NCBI RefSeq assembly: GCF_000002985.6 | Contig: NC_003279.8 | Span: 1,612,001 to 1,676,000, forward strand | DNA: 64,000 bases | DNA from: Caenorhabditis elegans | Taxonomy: Eukaryota; Nematoda; Chromadorea; Rhabditida; Rhabditidae | Direction: 5' to 3' | In this document: positions 12,501 to 22,813 of the stretch, piece by piece | How positions within the stretch are numbered: position 1 is the stretch's first letter | Layout of the letters: the number at the start of each line of letters is the position of its first letter | Notes under the pieces: model-generated | What the model was told of the DNA's origin: nothing | Seen by the model: only the letters and a program-made list of their open reading frames with translations | The model's database searches: none | Translations under genes and position numbers: made by a program

Positions 12501-14605
12501 TTGAAATTTAAAAAAAAATCGAAAAAAAATTTACAAAATTTCCAACAAATTTTTTTCGTTTCCAAAAAAAGTTTTCAATTTCTGAAAATTCTGTAATTTC
12601 AGCCAGGACCCAAAATGATACCTAACATGTTTTTGAATCGTCAAGTTTGAAAATTTGATTTTTAAAAAAATTTCAAAATTTATTTAAAAAAAAAAAATTT
12701 TTTTCAAATTTTTTTTTCAAATTTCTCAAATTCCGTTAATCGTGCCAGGACCCGAACGACATTCGAAATTCTACCTCAAATGTGCTTCACGATCTCTATA
12801 GGGCACAATAATAGCAACACGATGCCTTGCAACACAATCCTTAGGCATTCCATGTCCACCGGCGTGCGTGTCCGGATAGATTTTCTCGAGAGTTTTGAAG
12901 TCGGGCTCATCGAGGAATACACGGATGGGTCCGACGAGGTGGGGAGGTGTCTGATTACAGAATTGAAGAGTCTGGTTGTCGGGGAACAGGATTGGACGAA
13001 TGTCTGGAAATTGTGGATTTTTTTGAAAAATTGGTTATTAATGCTCAATCGTTACGCTTATAAAAATCGCTTTATCTAAAAGATAATTTAATTTTTTTCA
13101 CTTTTATTATGGGAACAGAAAATTTTGAGAATGCGTATTACACAACATATTTGACGCGCAAAATATCTCGTAGCGAAAACTACAGTAATTCTTTTCAAAT
13201 GACTACTGTATCAAACGAGGCCGTAAGTCGACACAAGCGCTACAGTAGTCAATGATTGCAGTTTTTGCTACGAGATATTTTGCGCGTCAAATATGTTGTC
13301 CAGTACGCATTCTCAGAATTTTGTGTTCCCTTAATATAAAATTTCAAAAAGTTACAACAATTTTTTCCTGAATTTTCAAAAATTTTCTCGAACTCCAATT
13401 TGTTTTTTTTCAAAATTTTTTATTAAACTAGAATACCATGGGGTTCTGGCCTTCCTCATTGAATTTTTCGCGCTCCATTGACAATCGCCTGTCGGACTGG
13501 GAAAGTAGTGCGCCGTAAATCGCGCCGTAAATCTACCCCAGATATGGCCTGGCCTAGTTCGGCAAACTCCTCCATTTCAACATGTGAGGGAAGTCAGAGA
13601 TCCGTGTAAAATTTTGTCTGTTTGTGCGTTTTTTAAACAAGAAATTTTAATTTTTTTTAAACAGAAAATTTTTAATTTTTTTAAAAATTCAAATTTTCGA
13701 AAATTCCCAAAAAAAATCCTGATTAGCCATTTTCTGGGCGTGGCCAAATTGAAAAAGGAAAGGACGAATTGTGTACTCCACGTGGACAATTTGAATAATT
13801 TCTTTTTTTTTTTTTGAGAGAAAATTCAAATTTTTGGATATTTGTGGAAAATTGTTGGACATTTATTATTTTTTTTAATTCCAAAAAATAAAACAGAATT
13901 TGGTTTTTTTTTTTCAAATAAAAAAATTCAAAAAGAAAAAAATTTTGCAAGAATTTTGGAATATTTCAGATTTTTTCAAATTTTGGAAAAAAAAACTTTT
14001 TTATACTTCCAATTTTTTTTGAAATTTCCTGGAATTTTTTTTTTACAATACCACGCGGTCTCAAAGCGCCCCATTTCGGCTTGATCTACGTCGATCTACA
14101 AAAAATGCGGGAGAAGAGGCGCGAAGTTCTCACCTGATTTTGCATGGTTAAGAACGTGTGCTGAGGTCACATTTTTTGGGCAAAAAATTCCCGCATTTTT
14201 TGTAGATCAAACCGTAAAGGGACAGTCGTCAGGCACCACGTGGAATTTTGAGATTTTGGAGAAAAAAATTCAATTTTTTTCAAAATTTCGGAAAAAAAAA
14301 TTTTTTTTCCAAAAAATTCCAAATAAAGTTTTAGAAACCTTACCCTCCATAAAACTAGTCTGATTAACTTCAGAAATCGGTGAAAACGTGGAATTCCACG
14401 TATCAAGTAGATCATCCGAAGTGGAAGCCGTATTCCCGAGCACTGCCTCCATTGCGTCGACGTCGGCAATAAGGGTCGAGGAGCCGATAGTAAGGTTCTC
14501 GTAAAGCGATGGAATCTTATAAATCATTGCATGAACTAATAGAAGAACGGCACAAAGTACGAGCAACGACTTGAGTCTGGCGACTGCCAAATGACGAAAA
14601 GCCAT
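9526..14605 (-). CDS. bre-4: Beta-1,4-N-acetylgalactosaminyltransferase BRE-4
   Basis: Type II Golgi glycosyltransferase of the beta-1,4-galactosyltransferase family (GT7). In C. elegans BRE-4 adds GalNAc during arthroseries glycolipid synthesis, and these glycolipids are the receptors for Bacillus thuringiensis crystal protein Cry5B. Exons on the minus strand: 14605-14344, 13003-12775, 11877-11775, 11339-11182, 10621-10400, 9703-9526, giving 383 residues. Residues 1-35 form a short cytoplasmic tail and one membrane anchor (LKSLLVLCAVLLLVHAMIY). Catalytic motifs are intact: VAIIVPYRDREAHLR, FHDVDLLPEDDRNLYTC with the metal-binding DVD, and GFSNDFWGWGGEDDDLATR. The C-terminal exon has the usual KCRYK and GLSNLKYK. 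Introns contain families A and B and ATCGAT tandem repeats. I recognise the gene from its sequence. Donor specificity (GalNAc rather than Gal) is known from the worm gene and is not visible here. Confidence 0.93.
9780..10310. repeat. ATCGATTTTT/AATCAATAAAA tandem repeat in bre-4
   Basis: About 500 bp of short AT-rich units based on AAAATCAATAAAATTATCGA, locally near 30 bp, lie in the last bre-4 intron. Similar ATCGAT-rich sequence occurs throughout the window. Confidence 0.7.
10682..11116. repeat. Family A full palindrome in bre-4
   Basis: Two family A arms meet head to head near 10920. The outer ends are GGTTCCGGCC-like on the left and GGCCAGAACTTT-like on the right. It occupies most of the bre-4 intron between exons 4 and 5. 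Confidence 0.85.
11475..11642. repeat. Family B element with GGGTCC target duplication
   Basis: CACGTGG and CACGTG ends flank a foldback containing GCGGGAA / TTCCCGCATTTTTTGTAGAT and TGACGTCA. GGGTCC at 11469-11474 is repeated at 11643-11648. Flanking it, about 11424-11467 and 11652-11698, is a direct repeat containing GGCCACGGCCACGCGTGACG. Confidence 0.85.
11946..12128. repeat. Family B element in bre-4
   Basis: CACATGG and CACGTG ends with inverted ATGCGGGA...TCCCGCAT arms and a central TGACGTCA. It lies just upstream (on the gene strand) of bre-4 exon 3. Confidence 0.85.
13107..13340. repeat. Family C palindrome
   Basis: Ends read TTATGGGAACA and TGTTCCCTTAA. The arms carry GAATGCGTATTACACAAC and ATTTTGCGCGTCAAATATG in mirror image, with CTACAGTA motifs near the centre. 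It lies in bre-4 intron 1. Related loci are 3819-3945 and 23018-23332. Confidence 0.85.
13436..13615. repeat. Degenerate family A copy in bre-4 intron 1
   Basis: GGTTCTGGCCTTCCTCATTG at the left and GTCAGAGATCCGTG at the right bound a shortened, diverged family A body. Confidence 0.75.
14052..14242. repeat. Family B element in bre-4 intron 1
   Basis: CACGCGG and CACGTGG ends enclose inverted GATCTACAAAAAATGCGGGA arms. The central TGACGTCA is mutated in this copy. Confidence 0.8.
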
Positions 14606-17021
14606 CGATCATGAGAGCACGTGGAGAACCTGGAAAAATGAACAATTTTCGGCAGAATTTTAAGGTTTTTGGGATATTCAGGGTGTTGGTATAATCTGGG
14701 AACTTTTTGGAAAATTTTTTTTTTTTGAAATTTTTTTTTCAAAAAAAAAAAATGTTTTCAAAAAAAAACAAATTTTCCCCAAAAGCTTTCAAAATGATAA
14801 ACTACTCCTGAACACTTTAAAAACGTCAAAATTCTGCATAAAACCAGCTTTTCACTTGGTGTCAGAGTGTCTCATTTCGGCTTGATCTACGTTGATCTAC
14901 AAAAAATGCGGGAGAAGGGGCACAGAGTTCTCAACTGATTTCGCATGGTTAAGAACGTGCTGACGTCACATTTTTTAGGGCAAAAAATTCCCGCATTTTT
15001 TTGTAGATCAAACCGTAACTTTTGGAGCAATTTTATAGTAGTTCAAAAGTGCACTGAAAAAATTTACCGTGGTAAAAAAATCGGCAAACCTTTTTAGTGT
15101 GACGTGGAGAATTTTGTGGGGAAGAAAATTAAAAATTATTGATTAAAACTGAACTTTGTCAACAATAAATGTGAAAAGTTACACGTGAAAAATTTTGAGA
15201 AAATTTTTTTTTTGAAATTTCTTTTTTTTCGTATAATTCTTTGTTCTATATTGAAACTTAATGATTTTTAATTTTAAAAAATTGAAAAAAAGCGAATTTA
15301 TGTGAAAATTTTTGATTTTACGGAGCGTTAGCAGTGGAGCGCGTTTTCATGTCGATTTCAAATAGGCACGTGGTGCCAGGCTGTCCCATCACGGTTTGAT
15401 CTACAAAAAATGCGGGAATTTTTCGGCCGAAAAAATGTGACGTCAGCACGCTCTTAACCATGCGACCCTATTCTATTCTCCCGCATTTTTTGTAGATCAA
15501 CGTAGATCAAACCGATATGGGACCTTCTGACCCCACGTGAATAGTGGATTTTCTGCGTCTCCATAATAAGTCTTTTTTTCTCAAATTTTGTGTAAAAATT
15601 GAATTTCAGATGAAAATATGCATTTTAAAAGTGATTTTCTGAAAAAAAAAAGCTCAAAAAAGTGGTGCGATCATAGTGAAACCCCACAAAATCCCAGGAA
15701 TTCTTATTTCCGCAGATTTGCATGTTTTTTAAAGATTTAACGATATTTAATCTCAAAATATCTGAATCAGATGAAAAATACGTGAAAAATTAGCTCGAAA
15801 ATCGAAATTTTTCAAATTTTTTTCGGGTAGTTGAAATCCGGGAAATTTTGAATTTCCAAGTGAAAATTCGGTTTTTAGGCAATTTTTAAATGGTTTTTTG
15901 CGTTATAGAAGTAGATTTTGTGAATTTTTATTGATATTTACGTAAAAAATTGTAAAAAATCGCTTACAACTCCGATATTCCCGGAAAATTAAATGGGGAA
16001 TTTCGATTCCGCAGATCTCAACTCTGTGGATTTTTTTTGGATTTTTTAAGTTTTTTAAATCGTTTTTGCGTTATAAACGTAGATTTTGTGAATTTTTATT
16101 GATTTTTACGTAAAAAAAATGGAAAAAATCGCTTACGAATGCAATTTTCCCGGAAAATTAAATGGGGAATTAGGGTGAATTTCGATTCCGCGGATCTCAA
16201 CTCCGTGGAATTTTTTTGGGGTTTTTAATGGTTTTTCATAATTTTTAATCGATAAAAAATTTTTAAGCAATTTTTAGCAGTTTTTAATAGAATTTTTAAT
16301 AAAAATTCGGAAAACCAGCTGAGTATCAGCTTTCTCCGTGGCCACCACCACACATCATTAATTTCTGCTGTTGACGAACACTTATATGTTTATTTGGGTC
16401 GAATCACTCTACCTTCATTCGATCTGTCCGGAATACTGCAGTAATTGGAAATCCGAGTGGGTGGGGGGAAAAGCCTGAAAAACTCGAATTTTTCCAGATT
16501 TTCCGGTACTTTAAAGGCGGGGGAAAAGCCATTTATAAGCAATATAAAAGTAATATATTGATTTGAAAAATGGAGACCACCAGCAAGAAAAGGAAGAAAA
16601 AAACGTTCAGTTCCGCTTTTTTCTTAAGATCTCTCTTCTACTTTTTCCCGTCAGAGAAATAGAGAAAAAAGTGTAATAGGAGGAGACATGGGGCCCCGCG
16701 GCGGAGAAATTTTCAACACAAGCTAGGCCATTATTTTCTCTGCCATTCTCTCTGCCATTTCCTTGCGAAATATTGCAGAATTTTCAATGAAAATGTTGAA
16801 AAATTATTAAAAATCATTAAATTTCGAGGAGAGAGTGTGTGAATCGAGGAGGCGCAGAGAAACGGCAAACGCGCTCTATGGAGAATGTGGAATTAATTAA
16901 TTATTTTTCAGTGAATTTTAATGGTTTTTCTTGATTTTTCCTGGATTTTTATATAATTTCCTTTGAATTCTTATAGTTCAACACTTAATATTCAATTTTT
17001 TCAGCTTGAAACTGGCAAAAA
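14606..17021. promoter_or_regulatory. Divergent upstream region of bre-4 and the CCDC124-like gene
   Basis: About 2.4 kb lies between the two start codons. Family B elements sit at 14853-15020 and 15367-15539, the second with AATAG on both sides. About 15830-16300 holds direct copies of a segment containing TTATAAACGTAGATTTTGTG. About 16600-16870 is purine/pyrimidine-biased (CTTCTACTTTTTCCCG, GAGAGAGTGTGTG, GGCGCAGAGAAACGG), as worm core promoters often are. TTTTTTCAG at 16996-17004, just before the ATG, is a likely trans-splice acceptor for the downstream gene. Confidence 0.55.
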
Positions 17022-20000
17022 ATGCCGAAAAAGTTCGCTAGCGAGAATCCAAAGGTGACGGCGGCTCGAGACCGGAAGGCGACCGCAAAGAAGGACGAAG
17101 CCGACAAAAAAGCCAAGGTTTTAACTGGCTTAATCTATTTTATATAGGATTTTAATTTTCAGGCCACCGAGGACGCGAAATGGGTTGACAATGATAAGCT
17201 CAACAATCGGAAAATGCAGAGAAAGGTTTTTTAAATCGATTTTTGAGCACCAAAATTACTTAAAAATTAATGATTTTCCAGGAGGACGACGAGAAGAAGC
17301 GTGAGGAGGCGTTGCGAAGAAAAGAAGAGAATAGAAAATTGGCGGAGGAGGAGATGAGTAGTCTTGGAAACAAGAAACCAGCCGGAGCAGCTACTCAGAA
17401 AGTCACGAGGTGCTAAGAAATTCGAAGGAATTTGAGTCAAAAACTCAATGGAAAAACCAAAAAAAATTCGGGCAAAATCGCAGAAAAAGCTCGATTTTCC
17501 CAGATTTTATGATTTTTCAGATATTTTATCGACGGAAATTTAAAAAAAAACTGAGAAAGTTAAAATTCCACGTGGATTTTCAATGATTTTCCGGAATTTA
17601 TTGGAAAAAAAACTTAAAAATGAGAAAAAATGGGGAAAAAATTTCTCAGAAATTCCAAAATTTTTTGGACTTCCACGTGCACACGGGGTTCTGGGCTTCC
17701 TCATTGAATTTTGAATTTTCGGCGCTCCATTGACAATCGCCTGCCGGACTGGAAAAGTGTCGTGTACTCCACACGGACAAATACATTTAGTTTTACAACT
17801 AAAATCGAGCCGCGACGCGACACGCAACGCGCCGTAAATCTACCCCGGATATGGCCGAGCTAAAATGGCCTAGTTCGGCAAAAACTCTTCCATTTCAATT
17901 TATAAGAAAAAACTTGGAAATACCTTTAAAAAATTCAAAATTTTTTTTATCCGAAATTGCTGAAATTTCGTTTTTTATCTCAAAAAATTGGAAAAAAAAG
18001 TAGCGAAATTTTGTAAAATTTCAAATTTATTTTCTAAAAGATTTTTAGACATTCGATTTTTTGGAATTTTCTCGAATTTTCAAATTCTCAGAAATTAAAA
18101 AAAATATTGTGGAATTTTCAGAAAATTTCTGATTTTTGAAATTTCCGAAAAGTTTTTCAAATTTTCGAGCACGGATTTCTGGCTTTCCGCATAAATTGAA
18201 ATGGAAGAGTTTTTGCCGAACTAGAACATTTCTGAGGGTTGATTTACGGCGCGTTGCGTGTCGCGTCGCGGCTCGCTCTTAGTTGTAAAACTAACTGTAT
18301 TTGTCCGTGTGGAGTACACGACACTTTCCCACGCGTTGTCCGACAGGCGATTGTCAATGGAGCGCGAAAAATGCAGGGCCAGAACTTCGTGTTTTGAAAT
18401 TCTCAAAAATTGGAATTCTCCGAATATTTTTGAAATTTCCAAAAAGTTTTGGAAATTTTCGAGATTTTTGGAGCTTTGCGACATTTTTAATTTTCTAAAA
18501 AAATTTCTGGAATTTTCGAATTTTGAAACCCTAATTTAAAACTCATTTTCAGAGCTCATATCCATATCCGTAAGGAGGACGAAGAGCGCATCAATCGGGA
18601 GCTCGAGGAGAAGCGGAAGCAAGAAGCTCAGAAAATCGAAGTGGCTGGGGATCTTCTTGTGGAGAATCTCAACAAGTTGGAAGTCGAAGAGGGTGAAGCT
18701 CGAAATGTGGACGATGCGCTGAAAGTACTTGGAGAGGAGAAGGCGCTGGATGATGATAAGCATCCCGAGAAACGAATGAGAGCCGCTTATTTGGTACGGG
18801 AATTGAGATTTCAGCGGAGTTTTCAGAGTTTTTTTTTGAATTTTTAGATGGTTTTGTTCTGAAAAATTGGATTATTTAAAGAATATTCTTAGAATTTCTG
18901 AGATTTTCAACACATTTATAAGGCTTCAGAATTTACTTTAAAAAATATAATTTACTTTGAAAATGTTTTGAAAAAGAACAAAAATTGCGCGAAATTTTTG
19001 GAATTTTTGAAATTCCAGATTTTTTTTTGCGATTTTTGATCTGAAAAAAATTTAAAATTTAAGGTGGAGTACCGAAATCTGAGAAATATATTTAATTGAC
19101 TCCAAATTTTCCCCTGATTCCGAATATCAATGTGAAAAAAAAAAATCAAAATTCAAAAAAATTTTCCCTGATTTTATATTTGAGCTTGAAATCGCCGAAT
19201 TTCATTTGTGCTCGCATCACTTTTTCAAATTCACGCCCAAACAAATTCGCATTGGAGCGCGCTTTGATTTTCTTCATTTATAAATATTCATTTTATTTAT
19301 TTTTCACCGAATTCAGTTTTTTTTAAACCAGTTTCATTCATTTCTGTCGATTTTGATCGCTTTTTTCGGCAAAAATGAATGAAACTGGTTTAAAAAAAAA
19401 CTGAATTCGGTGAAAAATAAATAAAATAAATATTTATAAATGAGGAAAATCAAAGCGCGCTCCAATGCGAATTTTTTTGGGCGCGTATTTGAAAAAGTGA
19501 TGCTGGTACAAATGAAATTCGGCGATTTCAATCTTAAATATAAAATGAAGGGATTTTTTTTTTTTGAATTTTTGTTTTTTCACATCGATATTCGGAATCA
19601 GGGGAAAATTTGGAATCAATTAGAAATATTTTCCAGATTCCGGTACTCCACCTTTAAAATGATTTTGTTCTGAAAAATTGAATTATTTTCAGATTTTCTG
19701 AGATTTTCAACACATTTATAAGGCTTCTGAATTTACTTTTAAAAGTTCCAAAAAATTTTTTGAAAAAGAATAAAAATTGTGCGAAATTTTTGGAATTTTT
19801 GGAAATTCCAGATTTTCAGCAATTTTCAAAACATTTTTTTGCCGGTTCAGTTTTCTAAAATTTTTTTAAAATTTCAAGTATCCACGTGGTGTGGGAGTAG
19901 GGGTGGCTATAGGTCGACCTAGGTCGACCCGCGACCTAGGTCGCATTGCGACCTGCGACCTAGCGACCTTGGTCGCTTTGCGACCTGCGACCTAGCGACC

Positions 20001-21364
20001 TGGGTCGCTTTGCGACCTGCGACCTAGCGACCTGGGTCGCTTTGCGACCTGCGACCTAGCGACCTAGGTCGCATTGCGACCTGAATTACCGACATTTTGT
20101 TCTCTTTCGGTTTTGATTCACTTGAGTTGTTAAAATCCGTATAACTCGAAAACTAAAGATTGCAGAATATGTATATTCCACTAACATTTTCTCTATTAAG
20201 ATTTTATAAGTTTATGCGTTGTTTCTAAAATTTCATTTTCCACTTTTCGAATTAAAAACGTAGAAAAAAGCACAGAACAAAGCATTGATTTCTACAAATT
20301 CTACAATTCTACAAAAAAAAATTGAAATTTAGAAAGTTAAAACATTTCGGGGGGAACAAAACCCATAAGTAGTACTTTTTCAAGTTGAAACAATTTTAGT
20401 CAGCAGCAAATCCGGCGGATGTCGGCTGTTCTAACTTTTTTCGACAAGGTGTCTTATGGATAAGAAATCGAAAACAATGTAAAATAAATGATACATATTC
20501 TGCAATCTTATGTAGTTTTCGAGTTATACAGATTTTAACAACTCAAGTGAATCAAAACCGAAAGAGCACAAAATGTCAGTACTTCAGGTCGCAAAGCGAC
20601 CCAGGTCGCTAGGTCGCAGGTCGCAAAGCGACCTAGGTCGCGATGCGACCTAAATGAAAACAGCGACCTAGCGACCTAGGTCGCACTCTTGCCACCCCTA
20701 TGTGGGAGTGCCTCATTTCGGCTTGATCTACGTTGATCTACAAAGAATGCGGGCGAAGAGACGCAGAGTTCTCAACTGATTTCGCATGGTTAAGAACGTG
20801 CTGACGTCACATATTTTTGGGCAAAAAATTCCCGCATTTTTTGTAGATCAAACCGTAATGGGACAACATTTTTCGAATTTTTTTCAGAATTTTAGATTTT
20901 CACGCGATTTTTGATCTACTAAATGTTAATTATTAAAAATAATTTTCTATGCAATTTTCAGCGATTTTTTTTTCAAAATTTTTGAAAATTAAACTCAATA
21001 GACTTTTCATTAAAATTTATTATTACAATTTTCTATTTCTAAAAAAAATATTTTTGTTCAATTTTAAAATAATTTTTGAAAAAAAACATCGAAAATTCCG
21101 AAATTCGAGAATTTTCTGCGGTTTTCTGCGATTTTTCCATTTTTTTCTAAATTAAGAGTAAAAAAAACATAAAATTTCAGTAAATTTCCCCAAAAATCCC
21201 TTAAATTCCCCATTTTCCAGGCCTTCGAAGAAGCTCGGCTCCCCGAGCTAAAACTGAATCATCCAACGTTCCGCCTGTCGCAATTGAAGCAAATTCTCAA
21301 GAAAGAATGGCAAAAATCGCCGGAAAATCCGCTCAACGCTCGTCTTCTGGCTCTCAACTCCTAA
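17022..21364 (+). CDS. CCDC124 (Lso2-type) ribosome-associated coiled-coil protein
   Basis: Small basic, highly charged protein of 223 residues, the same length as human CCDC124. CCDC124 and yeast Lso2 bind translationally inactive ribosomes and help them restart. Exons: 17022-17117, 17163-17225, 17282-17409, 18553-18793, 21221-21364 (stop TAA). The N-terminus MPKKFASENPKVTAARDRK and the C-terminus NHPTFRLSQLKQILKKEWQK are family hallmarks. The middle, rich in EEALRRKEENRKLAEEE, is a long helix or coiled coil. The start ATG lies 17 nt after TTTTTTCAG, consistent with spliced-leader addition. Introns 3 (1.1 kb) and 4 (2.4 kb) are large and repeat-filled, unlike the first two (45 and 56 bp), so their growth is probably due to insertions. 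Confidence 0.9.
17690..18390. repeat. Family A composite: two arms and a shared spacer
   Basis: Two inverted family A arms (about 17690-17905 and 18172-18390) flank a roughly 265-bp spacer. The spacer matches the one at about 826-1100 almost base for base, for example the AACTTGGAAATACC segment. It lies in intron 3 of the CCDC124-like gene. Confidence 0.85.
19063..19660. repeat. Family D foldback
   Basis: The ends AAGGTGGAGTACCG and CGGTACTCCACCTT mirror one another. The arms include ATTCCGAATATC and GAGCGCGCTTTGATTTTC. Relatives are 3279-3800 and about 62300-62850. It sits in intron 4 of the CCDC124-like gene. Confidence 0.85.
19883..20870. repeat. Family B element interrupted by a hAT-like insertion
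   Basis: The left end CACGTGG lies at 19883. The body resumes at 20701 with GTGGGAGTGCCTCATTTCGG and continues to the CCCGCATTTTTTGTAGATC arm and CCGTAATGGGAC. The right CACGTG end is lost. Confidence 0.82.
19898..20700. mobile_element. hAT-like non-autonomous foldback with 8-bp target duplication
   Basis: The 803-bp element has inverted ends TAGGGGTGGC and GCCACCCCTA and an exact 8-bp duplication TGTGGGAG at 19890-19897 and 20701-20708. Both arms carry arrays of GCGACCTAGGTCGC motifs and a mirrored segment around TTGATTCACTTGAGTTG. No transposase frame is present. End sequence and duplication length match the hAT superfamily. Confidence 0.85.
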
Positions 21365-21554
21365 ATACATATGGACCATAATTTCCTATTTGCCCCTCGG
21401 TTTCGGTTTCTCGTCAATTTTTTTTCTTGGAATTTTATGGGTTTCTGTGTAGTTTTCCTGTTGTGAAAATGCATAAATAAATATATATAGAATGTTTGAA
21501 ATATAGCATTTTTAGCAAGCATTTTAGTTCTGGAGCAGGGGTGGGCGGCAAATT

Positions 21555-21725
21555 GAGTTGTCGACAAATTCGGCAAATTGCCGGTTTGCCGATTTGCCGG
21601 AAATTTTCAATTCCGGCAATTTGTCGATTTGCCGATTTGCCGGAAATTTTCATTTTCGGCAAATTGCCGATTTGCCGGAAAATTTCAATTCCGGCAGTTT
21701 GTCGATTTACCGGAAATTTTCAATC
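21555..21725. repeat. Family E CGGCAAATTGCCG repeat
   Basis: Short array of TTGCCGATTTGCCGGAAATT units just after the 3' end of the CCDC124-like gene. Confidence 0.75.
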
Positions 21726-21764
21726 GATCTTACAGGAAACAGTGAACGCTTACGAACTCATTTC

Positions 21765-21923
21765 GTGTCTCATTTCGGTTTGATCTACGTAGATCTACAA
21801 AAAAAGCGGGAGTTCTCAACTGATTTCGTATGGTTAAGAACGTTCTGGCGTCACATTTTTTGGGCAATATATTCCCGCATTTTTTGTAGATCAAACCGTA
21901 ATGGGACAACCTGACACCACGTG
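21765..21923. repeat. Family B element, left end damaged
   Basis: The body runs from GTGTCTCATTTCGG to GACACCACGTG. The left CACGTGG is missing, and the central site is TGGCGTCA rather than TGACGTCA. Confidence 0.8.
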
Positions 21924-21997
21924 AATATTCAGAATGTTTATTTTTTCTAATATTATAGAAAAAACACGATCGCACAAAAATAAACAACGACCCAACC

Positions 21998-22087
21998 AAC
22001 GACACTCCGCTGTTTTAAGCCTCGCGGCCGACGCATTTCTGTGCAAATGAAATCGTGGGCGGGCCTTTAAAATAGCGGAGTGTCGTT
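21998..22087. repeat. 90-bp small palindromic element
   Basis: AACGACACTCCGCT at the left is mirrored by AGCGGAGTGTCGTT at the right. Its GC-rich core (GCCTCGCGGCCGACGC) stands out from its surroundings. Confidence 0.7.
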
Positions 22088-22239
22088 GAAAAAAAAACAA
22101 AATTGGAAAAAAAATTTCGCGCTGAAATATTTACAAAAAATTTTGGCGCTAATTTCAAATCTACCGAGAGAATTTGCACAAAATTCAAATTTGTATTTTT
22201 AAGACGAATTTTAAAATAAAAAAAAAATTTGGCGCAAAA

Positions 22240-22490
22240 ATATTTTCACGCGGTTCTAGCTTCCCTCATAAACTGAAATGGAATAGTTCGCCGAACTAGG
22301 CCATTTTGGCTCGGCCATTTCTGGGGTAGATTTACGGCGCGTTGCGTGTCGCGTTGCGTATCGCGTCGCGGCTCGATTTTAGTTGTAAAACTAAATGTAT
22401 TTGTCCGTGTGGAGTACACGACTTTCCCCGTCCGGCGGGCGATTGTCAATGGAGCGCGAAAAATTCGATGAGAAAGGCCAGAACTACGAA
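22240..22490. repeat. Family A element
   Basis: Single family A body between CGGTTCTAGCTTCCC and GGCCAGAACT, with a partial internal duplication of the GTCGCGT segment. Confidence 0.8.
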
Positions 22491-22813
22491 TTGTTTTCCG
22501 AGTAAGATAGTAAAAGTGTGATGATCACACTAACCCCACGGACAACAAAAAAAACTTCCCCGCGCTTCCTTATCCCCTCTCTCTCTCTTCCCTTATCTCC
22601 ATCAATTAAAACAGTTGCATATGATGGCTGCTGCTGGCTGCTGCTTTCCGAAAACCTTTCACCTTCTTCCGAAGCTTTGACCTGGATTCAGTCTGATAAC
22701 TGACCGATATTCTTGATTCTCCTCCCAACAAACGAAAGAAATAAGGAGAAGAATTGAAAGTTTCGGCCGCCCGTGAGAAACTAATTGATTTCTCGTTTTC
22801 GATAAATAAAAAA
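22491..22813 (+). promoter_or_regulatory. Proximal promoter of the TSR gene with GATA sites
   Basis: CTTATC (reverse of GATAAG) occurs at 22569-22574 and 22592-22597, and TGATAA at 22694-22699, in a pyrimidine-rich stretch (CCCTCTCTCTCTCTTCCC). GATA sites of this kind often serve ELT-family factors in intestine or epidermis. The tissue is not determined here. Confidence 0.5.
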
